DNA of 34,296 nucleotides from Lingula anatina (GCF_001039355.2 NW_019776059.1:33283-67578), one strand, 5' to 3'. Counted from the first letter of the stretch, positions 19,493 through 31,772 are shown. The notes: generated by a model from the letters alone, not told the origin. Numbers and translations are program-made.

Positions 19493-20044
19493 GTGTACCG
19501 CCGGGAGCGTGAACCATCCGTTCTGCTCATGCGCACTAAACGCAGGCAAATCTGAGGGACTTCCGGCGTGTACAGTCCGTCTCTATAGAGTCGTCAATAC
19601 ATTCTTAGCCTTTAATAAACATGTGCTGTTGAGAACATACTGCAAATTCAAACATAATCTTTAGAAGTATTCATATCTTACAGATGTTCACCTCTACTGC
19701 TATTTCTCTCAGGTGGCCATATCAACACACTAGCCTAGTAAAATCAATACTAAAATAGTAGCCAGCAGCTGAATAATGACGGCACGTCCACGGTAGGTTC
19801 ATCCATGCGTCGAACTGTAATTTGACGCTGATTCTCTATCAAAATTATCAATTAACACATGAATTTTATTCTCATCATAGTTAATGTATAATGAGGTAGA
19901 AAATGAACTACTTGAATATAACAGTAGGCCCTACAGGTGAATAACAACGGATCATTCACGGAACGGCTCATACACGCTGCTGCTGCGTGTACAATCGGTC
20001 AGGACGGATGGTTCACGCAGAACGGACCGTACACGTGACACCGG
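19493..20044. mobile_element. ~550 bp inverted-repeat element (CCGGTGT ends)
   Basis: Left arm 19493-19535 reads CCGGTGTGGCGTGTACCG and GTGAACCATCCGTTCTG. The reverse complement of 19995-20044 reads CCGGTGTCACGTGTACGG and GTGAACCATCCGTCCTG. An additional CGTGTAC/GTACACG pair lies inside. TA dinucleotides flank the arms. No ORF. The superfamily is not assigned. Confidence 0.6.
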
Positions 20045-21020
20045 GTATATTCAGCAGTGAATTCATAAAACACAATCAACAGTTCAAGTACTGAACAAAA
20101 TAAATACACACATGCAATTATTACCTTCTGCCAGGGCCACTGATTGACTTTTCACTAGATATTCACAGAAATGTCTCTGGCTAATTCATGCACGTCTTCA
20201 TTTTTTGTTCACGTAACTGCTAGCTCACAAGCCTCTGCCAAATCCCTCTGACTGCAACCTAAGATCTAATATACCGTTTATTAGATCTCAGCTGCAACCA
20301 AGGCAGTTAATTACTCTGATCGTAATAGAGGGTATCGGAGGAGACAGGATTGTGCTGGAAGTGACATGCAGTAGTGTAAGACGTGAAGCTGATAGACTAT
20401 GAGTGGTCATTTTTAGATGGAGGTGAATGGGAGTAAAGACATGGGCTGAGAAAAAAAAGGAGTTTTTCCAACAACATAGTAATATAACATTTTTTCTTTT
20501 GGTATTTTGGGCAGTAAATACTTGTAAAAATAATATGCACATGATATGTAAATGTGTTACAATATTTGAAGGTGCAAAATCGTGCCTAATTTGCAGTCAA
20601 TTTGTTATGATATATATGCTGCATCGACCGACAGGGCGACAAAGAGTGTCAAGGGAAAAGCATTCCCACGAGGCTATAAATCGTTGTCATGTGGAATTTT
20701 TGCAAGTATGTAACCTGATATTCTCATATCTACTTATTTTTGGGTGTCTCATGGTATGTGCTGTAATTATAGCGATGTTTTAGAGTTCTTGAAGGACCTT
20801 GTGAAAAAACAGGAAGTAGTTCATAACTGACTACAGAAACGCACCAAACTACGATCGCTGTGCAATGATTTACCTTTTTATAAAGATTGTGACGAGTTTT
20901 TAGATGATTTTTATGTCCAGCTGACATGAAATTCCACATATATGATCACACTCATACACCTATTATACCGGGGTAGGCACCTATCAGTAGCCAGTGCCAT
21001 GACAAAGATGGCATTCTGAA
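20045..21020. other. Interval without a recognised gene
   Basis: No gene seen. CCAGGGCCACTGATTGACTT at about 20130 is a diverged copy of sequence at about 21826-21872, another dispersed repeat. A short inverted pair containing ATGTGGAATTT (20690) and AAATTCCACAT (20929) is present. Confidence 0.45.
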
Positions 21021-21022
21021 TA

Positions 21023-23290
21023 GAGCTGGTCTTCTTATTTGAGCTGTATGGCAATCCTAAGAATCTTTCTTGTAAGCTAAAAAAAAAAAAAAAATAAGTA
21101 ACACAGTTTTCTTTTTATCATAACGTTTGTGGTGACAGTGCACGAAATAGGCTTTTTGTCAATTTTGATGCAATGTAACATAATGATTAAATGTATAATT
21201 ATCACCAATTTTTAAATGTCTTCTATTAATAACATGGACATTTAGAACAAGAGATAACTGAGATTAAATAAGTTTATTTTCAACACTTTTCTTTACATCA
21301 AAAAAAAAAAAAAAAATCAATTTACTGTCATTTTTATATGATTAACTAAGAAAATTGTTGACATAGGAAAAATATCAATAGAACAATTTTAAATGTCCAA
21401 TTTGCTCCATTTTGAGATTCTCAACATAGAGATTGATTGAATCTGGCAAACTGCAATATGAGTTTATTTCCATTTTTGACACTTTATTAGCCAATCGGTT
21501 TTCCTCGAAATGTGTTATCAGTGCTGCATATATGCTGAAAAAAAAAAGTGAAAATCCTTCGGTTTGGGAGATATTTAGCATTTAATTCACAAAAATTTTG
21601 ATAAGGGTGCATGTGACAAGCTTCACACCTAGGCACCAACAGAGATCAAATTCCTGGGGGATCAAGTTGAGCTATGTGACCCAATTCCAAGAGATGGGGA
21701 CACATGTCCTTGTAGTCTAGGAGTAGATGTAGTAACAATGACCTATATCCACTGACAGAACACGAAGCCTATGGAACTGGTCGAGACGAGTCGAGACTAA
21801 AACCATGAGTACTGCTACCCTCTACCAGGGGCGACAGATTGATTTTTCACAAGATATTCACATTTATATGTCTGTAGACAAATAGACAGTCATTTGGTTC
21901 TCTGGCACCCTGTGATGAAATCTCAAGGCTGATTGCATGTCTGGTAATTGTTTGGATAACTGCTCAGGCACTGCCACTTAACATGCCCCAGTCAAGTCCC
22001 CTTGACAGCAGTCCCTTATGAATAGCTTGTTACTTAAGATTGAAGTTAACTGAGGAATCTCCTGTAGTAGCTTCCCACAGAGCGGGTACAATATAACGCC
22101 ATCTACACGCATGCAGATTTAATTGCTTCCATCTGGCCAAAAGTCACAGGGCTTTTCCAAGATTTTAGTATTTATGGTAGTGAACATTCTACTATCTAGT
22201 CCCTTTTTATGCACAGACACAGATGTTGATCTGTTAAGTATTAATGAAGTTACACCCTTTTGTGTATAAGTGGTTTTTCTTCAGATTTAATTCTTGGGCA
22301 TTAGCAGTCTCATTTTTAAACTAATTATATACTTGAAAGTGTTCTTTTTACATTTTCCGCATCTTAACAATATTGTTAGTTGATTATATAAAAATGATGG
22401 TTAACCTGTTTTCATGTATTGTGTAATAAAGTGTCAAAAATGGAAATAAACTCATAAAGTTTGTTCTAGATTCAATCATTCACTATTTTCATAATCTCAG
22501 AATGGAGCAAATTGGACATCAAAAAATTTTCTATTGATATTTTTCCTATGTCAACAATTTTCTTAGTTGATCATATAAAAATGACAGTAAATTGATTTTT
22601 TTTGTTTTATGTAAAAATGTGTTGAAAATGGAAATAATCTCATTTCAGTAAAGTTATCTCTTGTTTACATTTTGGCATTTTCAAGGTGTGGCTTTGAACT
22701 TCCTTGGGCTTGAAGAGCTTTGCTAGTAACATTTTCTGAACATCCGTGAAACTTTTCTTTTATTATTAAAATTGATGGTAATTATGCTGTTAAACATGTA
22801 ATATTGCATCAAAATTGAGAAAAGAAAAACAATGTCACTTACTCTTCTCAAACTTTCAGAGAGATAACATAGACTTAAATGCAGCCTGAGTTGGAAAAGA
22901 GTTTTTTGTCCGTTGTTCATTTTTGCAAAATTTTTATCTTTCACATATTGGCATTTTCAATGTGGTCCTTAGAACTCCACGGGCATGAAGCCCAGTGGTA
23001 ATCAACTTTTCTAAATGTAATATTGCATCAAAGTTGACAAAAAACCCACTTCGTGCACAGCCACCACAAACGTTATGGAAAGAAAACTGTTACTTATTAT
23101 TTTTTTTAACTTACAAGAATGATTCTTAGGATTGACACACAGCTCAAATTACAAAACCAGCTCTATTGGATTTTTTATTGAATTTTTGCAATTTTTTGTA
23201 AAATTTTCACTTTTCTCATTCTGGCAATTTTTGAGTGTGAACTTGAACTCTCATGGGCCTGAGTCCCTATGCTTTTACTTTCATAGATAT
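21023..23290. mobile_element. Large fold-back element with internal ~270 bp repeat units
   Basis: Left-arm segments 21241-21480 and 21023-21200 match, as reverse complements, right-arm segments 22440-22665 and 23010-23165 (shared: ATGGAGCAAATTGGACAT, TATTTTTCCTATGTCAACAA, CAAACGTTATG, GCAATCCTAAGAATC). In the right arm a unit beginning TTGGCATTTTCAAGGTGTGG recurs in diverged form at about 22671, 22945 and 23217, so the arm expanded by tandem duplication. The centre (21600-22430) has no ORF. Related single units lie at 29830-29900 and 34050-34296. Confidence 0.7.
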
Positions 23291-24724
23291 TACCTGTTGT
23301 GCATAATTAAAGTTTGATGTTGTCTTTGCAGTTAAGCATAATGTATTATTGACAGGATCCTATTTTGTGCATTAGTATTTTCTGCTTTTTTGTCTGTACA
23401 TTTGACTGCTTTGCTGCCTAGTTTAGTTTGTGAATTTTGTTTTCTTTCAAATAACCAGACCAGTCCACAACTACATGCCCACTGGTATTATGAGTTTGAC
23501 TGTTTAATTTTTTGTCTCTTGTCATGTCACTATGTTATAAATGTGACAACATACAAAGTTGTTTATGATTGTTGTTCCAGTACAGGATTAACATGTGAGA
23601 AGTCTAGAACTTAGAAGTGATATGAAAATAATTACACCTAGCTGATTAAGCATTCAACAAACTACATGTAAAAGCTGGGGTCTCCATGCGGAATGCATTT
23701 CAGATTTGTAAACATTATGTTCACTGACTGATTGAGGTAACAGCTGAACCGACAAATTTACTACACAGGTAAGCAAAGACAGGTTATGCAATAAGCTACC
23801 TTATTATTCCAATAGCACATCCTTGCTATGCTGAGCTACTGCAGCATGGACACAATGTCCTTTGCACGTATGCAGAATCAATTGCTTCCAAATGGTCAAA
23901 AGAGACAAGGGTATTGAGAAAAGCGCACATTTTAAGTCTGCAGCCCAGGCAGAATGTATGCAAGTATGCTATTTTTAGAAGTCTTCTGCAGCACCACTCT
24001 CAGCATAATTAACCAAGCTTCGCAAACTACTGGTGCTCATGTTGAATTACTTAAGACAGTCCAACAACCATGGGCTGTTTTAAAAATCTTTTTTTTTTCA
24101 GGTTTTGGCCTTTGGGCTAAACTAAAGAGTGCCAAACTTAGGTCTAGATTACCTAAAGTTGACTTTGCAATGATGATAATCAAGTATTTTATGAATAAAA
24201 TGTACCTGACATGTAAATGGATTACTGCTGTTATTGAGACAAAAAATCACAAAAAAATCATTAAAGCCCCCTTTACACTGGACAGGGTCCTTTTTGCGTC
24301 CCATTTGAGAGTAAATAAAATGATATTTTAAATGCTGACAACTGGCTGATCATTGAGCATTCATTCTGCAACCAAAGCAATGCTTGTGCCTCCTTTCTAC
24401 GACTACAGTGATGCCAGTTTCATGGTCGCACAAAGGACGTAAAAGAGGTTTAAACAATCTTATTTTTCTCAAAGGGTTATGTTTAAAGGCCATAAAAGCA
24501 AGACCTTATGAAACATAACTTAGATAAAATTCTACAAAATCTTTGATAACATCCATTTTTGACTTTGGGAAACATTGAAACATAAATAACCTGAATATGT
24601 GAAACATATATGAAAAACTGAAATGAAATGGTCTGGATTGAAGACAGACTATTTTTATAAACAATCTGAAAGGTAATATTTCTTACAAATGTACATTTTA
24701 AGTATGAAATGTAGGGTTTTGCAA
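23291..24724. other. Interval without a recognised gene
   Basis: AT-rich. Open frames such as 23954-24331 on the plus strand show no known motif and have no convincing splice or Kozak context. Sequence at 23850-23900 (ACGTATGCAGAATCAATTGC) resembles 22105-22135, so it belongs to the local repeat family. Confidence 0.4.
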
Positions 24725-25048
24725 TTATTTTCTCTGTGTTAGATGAGATGGAGCTGGGTGATAAAAAAAAATTATCTCCATACTTTCCAAATATTCAAAA
24801 TCTTCCTTGTGTAATATTTCACATTTCATATACACATATAATTGATGACATTTCTTAGCAAACTTCACTGCTATCACAAGTTGAATGAGACAGGGGCGGG
24901 GTGGAGTCCTGATGCTACCTAATGATTTATATATTGTATTCAGTCCTGTTGAGTCGGACAAAATGTAATCCATCTTCAATGAGAATTCTCTTATGTGAGA
25001 GCTCTGTTCCATGGTACCTTTGGTGTACCTCATGTGCTGAAGAAGCCC
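24725..25048 (-). other. Open frame continuing past the stop of the preceding exon
   Basis: In the same minus-strand frame as the exon at 25246-25049, after its TGA, there are 107 sense codons (GLLQHMRYTKGTMEQ... to HLTQRK) before TAA. For AT-rich 3' UTR this is longer than expected by chance. It may be an ancestral coding extension cut by a nonsense mutation, or coincidence. The paralogous exon at 29497 has no matching extension, which favours UTR. Confidence 0.3.
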
Positions 25049-25246
25049 TCACACCTGCTCTTGGCTGTCCAAGTCTTCACTTATGTAGAAATCACTGAGT
25101 ATACTGATAAGTACCTCCAGTGCTGAACTGCATTCATCCATGTCCTGTATGATCAAAGTCTCAAAGTCTGGATTCTCTTGGTCCATACGGGAGGCAGCCA
25201 AGTGCTTGAGGAATTCCTCTCTGTAAGGAGCCGCTTTGGCCGCAAG
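25049..25246 (-). CDS. Terminal exon of an unrecognised gene, copy 1
   Basis: The minus-strand acceptor CATTTCATTTCAG is followed by a phase-0 exon of 65 codons: LAAKAAPYREEFLKHLAASR, then MDQENPDFETLIIQDMDE, LEVLISILSDFYISEDLDSQ and EQV, then TGA. The composition is soluble, acidic and helical-looking, with no signal peptide or membrane segment. It is clearly related to the exon at 29497-29691 by length, phase and the shared pattern NP-aromatic...D-x-x-E...IS...FYxSE. I do not recognise the family. The same frame continues open for 107 codons after the TGA. CAGGTGTGA at the stop could also act as a splice donor. Upstream exons were not identified. Confidence 0.6.
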   Translation of the reverse strand, partial: LAAKAAPYREEFLKHLAASRMDQENPDFETLIIQDMDECSSALEVLISILSDFYISEDLDSQEQV

Positions 25247-25289
25247 CTGAAATGAAATGTACAAAATACAGTATAAAATCCTAAATTTA

Positions 25290-25432
25290 ATGGTTGTTTG
25301 GTAAGTTCAACATTTGAATACAATCCCTCTTATTTGATGGCTGTTCTGTTAGTTCAACATTTGAATACAATCCCTCTTATTTGATGGCTGTTCTGTTAGT
25401 TCAACATTTGAATACAATCCCTCTTAAGTCTT
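25290..25432. repeat. 47 bp minisatellite, ~3 copies
   Basis: The unit beginning TTCAACATTTGAATACAATC starts at 25306, 25353 and 25400, an exact 47 bp period with near-identical copies. It lies about 45 bp upstream of the acceptor of the minus-strand exon at 25246. Confidence 0.95.
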
Positions 25433-28400
25433 TGTACAATCATCATGCTGAAATAACAGTAAATGAAAGTATGTGATTATTGAGTCAAAATTTGATACTT
25501 AATTAAAAGCTGAAATTCTAGATGTTCACATTTATATGTATAACACAAAAACCACATGCTCCCTTCTCAATTATATTTTGATTTTCACAAAAAAAAAAAA
25601 AAAAAAAAAAAAACTTGCTTAAAATGTCAGAATTGGAGAAGACGTTAGCCGGTAAAATGAATATATATATATATATAGTTCACAAAAGAGTTGATGTCAA
25701 CTTTGATAAAGGAATATTAAAAGGCATTACTAGTGCGTTTTTGTGTGCCACAAATGCGTGTGGTGCCATACTGCAATGAGAGCCGATACTGAGAGTAAAA
25801 AATTTAAATTATCATCCCAAAAATCTTGCATATTTTAGCAAGTAGCAGGAATCTATGCATAAAGTATATAGCAATGTTGATGTCATCTTTATTTAAAGGG
25901 TGCATAAAAAAAAACAGCCTAAAAGAAATGTCAGCGAGCCTAAGAAATCAGAGAGAAATTGCATCATTTTAATTCAAGACACGATTGAAGGTTTCATTAT
26001 TGCCGCATCTCAGGCTAATTTCTCACAGAGAGAAAATTTTGACACTATCATATTGACACGGATCATAGCTAAAAACAAGTATACTACACAACAATTGTAC
26101 AATTCTGAATGCTCATTTTACAGCAACAAACAAGATTGCCTTTACCTTTAGGGCATTTTGAATTCCTCCATGAACAAACATATCAAATTCTCACATAGCT
26201 TCCAAATTGATAGAACAAATTGTACTCCTACTTAATCTCTATTAGTCTACTGTCTCATCCACCTGAAGGATTGACTCTCGTTATCGCAAACTATCTGCCC
26301 AAATGACATACAAAGTCAGCGACAACTGCGATATGCTCGCTACCTGTACGGGAGGTCACGTGATCCGAACGCTCATGGTTTAGCCGAGAGCTCACGTTAA
26401 GCCGATTATCCTTTGATCTAGCCCCGCGTTTCATGTCCTTCTCTTATTATGTCCAAGCATAAACATAGCTCACAAGATCATTTTTAAGTTTTTTTTATCA
26501 TCCACATACCAAAATTGAGGTTTGCCCTGCATCTAATTATTCAATAATGACTATCTAATTATTCATTAATGACTATCTTTGTGCTGATTTAAAACAATAA
26601 AAATCCCCTTGAAAATAAAAAACCTCGGTGTTTATATATTTTTTGATATAATGTATAAGCATAGGCCACTCAAAGCTGGTATTGTCAATTTAACTCCTTT
26701 CTATTTGGAGATGAGAAACCAATGGGTATGGGGCATAACTTCATCCCTGAACAATATTTTATCACGAAAATTGCCATTGTTGACCACAAGTCAATGGGCT
26801 ACAATCCCAAGCTGTCATTTTGATTTAAGTATTTTTGTTATGGAGTTATGAGCCCTTAACTACAGATTTTCATTAAACAAACTTAAAGGCATTATTATTT
26901 TCAGCAATAAAATCTGAACTAAGGCTTTAAAGAAAAATCGCTGGCAGGTTTTGGAGTACTAAATGGCACAATTAAATTGGTGTTAAATGGTGCTCATGGG
27001 TGCTCAGGTAAAGGAGACGTGAGAAACCAATTTTTCAATTTTTACCTCAAAATTGCAATTATTACATCACCCGTAAGATTACATGTTTGTAAACGTTAAT
27101 TAATTAATTCACAGAACAATGAAGATTTATCTGTTAACAAAAGGAATGTACATGTATGTAAGGCAGCGAATAAGGAGTTTTTGGCAAAGGCTAACAGTAT
27201 CCTTAATAACACAATGAAATTAAAAGAAAAAGTGTTCTCACTGATGGTTGCAAAACTTAATTTTGTATTAAAGTAATTTGTTTCTAGAACTGTCAGTGGC
27301 AGTATCTTTAACCGGTACATGTTTATAATGATTGTTTATTGTGGGAGATAAATCAACAAAGCCACATTTCTCAAGAGAGAGGAATGTTTAGGTGCTGTTG
27401 AGGATGCAACAGAAATCAAAGAAGACAAAAACACAAATAAATGAAATAAGTAAAAAATTTAATCAAACATTAAATAAAATATAAAAATCAATAAAGACCA
27501 ATGACTGAAGGCCTAGTACAGCTGCCAGGAGGGTTGTTGACTGAAGACTGCTGCTACAACTGCCAGAGTGTCTAGTTAGACTTAAATATTGTCTGCTTAA
27601 AATACTTGCTAAGACAAACTTAAGGAAAACTAAAATCACTCTGCATTGGAAAACATATTTGTAGAAAGGGGGAACTTTCACTGGAATACCTCAATGAGAC
27701 AACTTGGCTTCTGGCCAAATTAGTTTCCCATGGATTGTTTGCACTTTACACGGAAAATGCCAGCACTATTAGATATTATTTTCACAGAAATTTCAAAATA
27801 TATCCCGTTTGATCTTCCAATATTGGTCACAGGTTAAATCCAAGATCATATGTGAAATATCCATGTTTTTTTCTTTTTCTGTATGGACACATCATAACCA
27901 TACATAAAGCCATCACCTGCATCTGTGGTCTTCATCCCCCATGCACTTTCAGTGATTATACGATAACTGGAAAAACGTTTGGCCTATTTTCTTCAAACCT
28001 CCAATATTGACGGATATTCAGAAAACACAGGTAGAGATTGAAAATCGGCTTAATCAAGCCAATTTTCCAAAAGTTATATCATTTATTTTCTTTTTCTAGC
28101 ACATATGCAATACAATATTTCGAGGAAAATAGATAAGCCAAAAGGAGTAATCAATATTTAAGTGACTTCAAAAATCAGCCTGATTGGTCCATATTCCCAA
28201 ATGTGATACCTTTTTTCTTTCTGTCTCTTTCAGCATATTTTGAAAATTAAATGCTAAATATCTCCAAAATAGAAGGAATTATGGGAAAAATTACCAAATC
28301 TGACAAAAGGTGATAAGTGGAGATTTTGAGTATGACATTTGATTTTACCTACAGCTTTTATTTCGAGGTCAAATGGGCCAAAATTTTGTAAAAAATTTAA

Positions 28401-28714
28401 TTTTCTGTGGAAAAATATTTGTTTATGCTGATTTGCTTTGATATTATCAGGAGAAATTACACTGGAGTCTTCTTTCATCATCCTGAGTTTGAGGTCAATC
28501 GCTGGATTTTCAAAGGAGAAGCAGCCATTAGATGCCGAAACTGAAAAGACTCTGTAATTCAGGAACCCTAAAAGCTAGAGACAGCTTGTTTGTTGCAATC
28601 TGTAGAGCTTGATAAGTGCAACACTGAACATGGTGTCATTTTTTTTTGCTGTTTGTTTAACATATGGTTTATTAATTGCATAACTTTAATGTAATGCTGA
28701 ATGATGAAATTTGT
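25433..28714. other. Interval without a recognised gene
   Basis: Contains an A-run (about 25589-25613), a short TA array (25659-25676), a dispersed repeat at 25960-26030, and a CpG-richer patch at about 26270-26440 with TCACGTGA that could be a promoter of the minus-strand gene ending at 25049. A reverse copy of a GTGCATGG...GATGCAGGTGATG repeat lies at about 27900-27960 (other copies near 29325 and 30057). No exon is recognised. Confidence 0.4.
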
Positions 28715-29100
28715 TCCAAATGTGAAATATTCCAAAACCATACCCATAGTTGTAATTGAACTTGCATAGCAGTTATATACTGGCAATCTTAATGTGACCT
28801 TGAACTCGACCTTTGACCTGTTTTAGACCATGAACTGTACTTTGCAAATTTTATGGCCCTAGTATCTCCAAAACAAGAAGAGATACGCCCGTTCTTATTA
28901 ATGAACTTGAATAGGAACTCATATATTGGCAATCTTAATATGACCTTGGATTTGACCTTTAACCTACTTTTCACCACGCGTATATCTCCGATACTGGCAG
29001 AGATACACGTACACCCATAGTTACTATTGAACTTGAAAAGGAAAAATATAATGGACATCTAAATATGACCCTGAATATGATATTGGACCTACTGTATTTT
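28715..29100. repeat. Diverged tandem repeat (~130-145 bp) with TGACCTT half-sites
   Basis: About two and a half diverged units, marked by CCATAGTT...ATTGAACTTG (28740, 29017), TATTGGCAATCTTAATRTGA (28780, 28923) and paired GACCTTGA/GACCTTTGACC words (28797-28820, 28940-28965). Non-coding. Confidence 0.7.
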
Positions 29101-29496
29101 TCTACATAAAATGCACTTTGCATATTTATTAACCTATATTTCAATACAACTAAAATAGATTCAGATTCGGAAGTTCAGAGCCATACCTTGAAAATGTAAA
29201 TTTAGACAAGATAAATGGTTCAATAAAGCTGATTTTTAACTCTACCTGTATATCATGAATATTTATCAGTTTTGCAAGTTTGAAGACAATAGGTAAAATG
29301 GTTTTCCATTTTTCATGTTATCTCTGAAAGTGCGCGGGAACAGCTATGACAGTGACAGTGATGACAAATGCAGATAACAGCTATATGTACAGACAATTCT
29401 GTGTATGTACATACATAAAGCCATGTTAACCTGGGTTTTTTCTTCAACAGTAAAATTGCAAGCTTAACAGCTCCTCTATATTGTGCACAGAATTGG

Positions 29497-29691
29497 TTAT
29501 TCATTAACACTAATGCCTTCACTTTCATAAAACTCATTAATTCTACTTATGATGAAATATATATCATTCGATTTCTCTTCAAAGTCCTTGAGCAACTGAG
29601 ACTTGTAACCAGGATTATGGAAGTCCTCCTCACTTAGGGCAAAACTCTGGGTGAAGGACAAGGTATCTGAGGCTACAACTGATAAAGCAAC
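29497..29691 (-). CDS. Terminal exon of an unrecognised gene, copy 2
   Basis: The minus-strand acceptor TTCATTTTCCAG is followed by a phase-0 exon of 64 codons: VALSVVASDTLSFTQSFALS, EEDFHNPGYKSQLLKDFEEK, SNDIYFIISRINEFYESEGI, SVNE, then TAA at 29497. It aligns with 25246-25049 with one residue offset: NP-G/D-Y/F, D-F/M-E/D-E, the IS..I/L..FY.SE block and the acidic tail. Both are last exons entered in phase 0, so this is a duplicated gene or duplicated 3' exon. No known domain is recognised. Upstream exons would lie to the right and were not found within the window. Confidence 0.6.
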   Translation of the reverse strand, partial: VALSVVASDTLSFTQSFALSEEDFHNPGYKSQLLKDFEEKSNDIYFIISRINEFYESEGISVNE

Positions 29692-30759
29692 CTGGAAAAT
29701 GAAATGGAGGGTGAAAAGAGATGAAAGAAAAAAAATGCACAGGTTGCCACCAATGTCACATCTGTGTTTTTTTTTCTGTAAAACAAAGCAGCAAAGCTGT
29801 GAAATGCATCAATAAAAGGCAGTAAATAAAAAAGGCTACCTATTATTTATCAATTCTGATGCAATATTACATAATGTTTATCGATGAAATCACACCAATT
29901 TTTTAGTATGTAGAGCAGGTTACATGTGCAATAAGAGTACATATTTAGCATATAGCAAAGGTTTTTATTGCTGTATTTTAATCAATTTGACCAAAATGAC
30001 GTTTCTTCAGAATGAATTAATTAATCTTGGTCAAACTGTTTGGCACATTACCATATCTCTGAAAGTGCATGGCGACAGAGGCAGATGCAGGTGATGACTC
30101 TATGTACAGACATGATGAGTCTTTACATAAAAACAGCATAACTTTCAGAAAATTAATCCAGTCTGGGATTAATCATTCTAAAGAATCACTAATTTTGACC
30201 ACAAGCAAACGCAGCCATGGATTACTAGTTGAATGGCTAAAACATCCCCCTGCTAACATGAAGCCTTTGCAATTGCAACACAATATTTGCATAGATGGAA
30301 ATACAATTATAGCTTCAAACTCTTCTAACATGGGATTGCTGCATAAAGTGAAGATGACATTATAAACTACACATAATGTATTTTATTCATCATATAGCTA
30401 ATCAAGAGATTATTTTAATTAATAGAAATATCAAACTTACAAATACTGATTTTTTTAATGGTTTGACACCAAAAAAATATCAAAAGAATATTATTTGTTA
30501 TCTATTCATTTGTTAGATATTTTATCATTACAACATCACACCATTCAATATGCAAAGCATGTTATTATGAACTGATACTATTACTGATACATTGGTGAGC
30601 AGACACTGATGAGGAAGGTCACGGTGTGACCAAATGATATGTGAGGTTTAGCTTCCATTTTAATTTTGTGCAGAAAGTGATAAGTTTAAACTTATGATTA
30701 TTATCAATAGACTACAAAGAAGAATTTTCATCAGAAAATATCAATTAATATATGTAATA
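29692..30759. other. Interval without a recognised gene
   Basis: Repeat-derived AT-rich sequence. 29830-29900 belongs to the fold-back family of 21-23 kb; 30055-30145 repeats 29325-29420 (CTCTGAAAGTGC..., ATGTACAGACA). The 98-codon frame at 30069-30365 starts inside that repeat and shows no domain. Confidence 0.45.
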
Positions 30760-31195
30760 TTAACCCCTTAAGGACCATTACTTCACTGGTGTGGTAGATT
30801 TTCCAAATACTGCAAAGGCCCAATACCGCACTGGTGCATATCTTAGAAAGATTGGCTTCTTTTGTATTGTGAGTCACGAAATGATATATAGTTTAACATC
30901 CGGGTGTGTTTCTTGTCTCTCATTGTTGCCATTTTTAAAGGACGATAGAAATATATATGAATGAGAAAAGGCGATTTTCTAGATATAGTTGGAGAAAGTA
31001 AAAGCAAGATGGCAGTGCCTTGCTATGGTAGGGGCCTGCAAATGGATTTAATGTTATTGAAATGATTGAAAACTCAGACTTTGGTAAGTAGTTATCGAGT
31101 GAAAGTGACATAGACAGTGACGATGATATTCCTTTAACAACTTTATGCAATATTCTGAAACAAATGGCGTTGAAATTTGATTTTATAAGTCAGTA
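30760..31195 (+). mobile_element. piggyBac 5' end with transposase N-terminal relic
   Basis: TTAA (30760-30763) followed by CCCCTTAAGGACCATT matches the TTAA target and the end type of piggyBac elements. About 290 bp inside, the plus strand reads FNVIEMIENSDFGK, then a TAG, then LSSESDIDSDDDIPLTTL, the acidic Ser/Asp-rich N-terminus typical of piggyBac transposases. The frame then ends in TAA near 31193. No DDD catalytic core and no right terminal repeat were found, so this is a dead 5' fragment. Confidence 0.65.
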
Positions 31196-31772
31196 ATGTG
31201 CTCTGGCCAACAATGTTCAGGTGAGCTGAAAAGCTGGCTCAAGTATACCTGATAGCAAAATGAGCAAAACTTGAAAACTAATGGAGGTAACTTGCTGAAA
31301 TTTCCTGGATTGAAAGTTAACATAATTGGTATCATCCCTGTGAATTTTCAGGCAAATGTATGGAGTATTAAAAAATGTGAATAAGATAAATCAACTTTTT
31401 TTTTGCCCCTTACCAAATAAGAATCTAGTTTTAACCGGCCATAACTCTTGATACTGCATGTAAAATTTTAAATGTAATTCCATTTTCATTTAGCTTGAAG
31501 TCTTGGCTTTTTAAAAATGTATACTTTGTATGGGTAATAAAGACACACAAATAAATTATGGCCAATTTACTGAGGTGACTCCGCTTTTCAAAGCTAGCTC
31601 ACAGAATTAATTTGGCCCAGCATAAGTTTATGGTTCAGTATTAACAGGTACCTATGGGGTCAAATTTTGAAGTTTTTATGAATTTTTTTTTTTTTTTTAT
31701 TGAAAAATTTCAGTACAAGAATGTACATATACCTAAGTATGGTAAATGCAGACTCACTCTCTCTCTTACACA

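Noticed and set aside
25049-25051. Selenocysteine interpretation of the in-frame TGA
   Set aside because: No redox motif around it and no SECIS element was identified by eye; chance or UTR is more likely.
30069-30365. 98-codon plus-strand frame as a gene
   Set aside because: It starts inside a dispersed repeat also present at 29325-29420 and has no domain.
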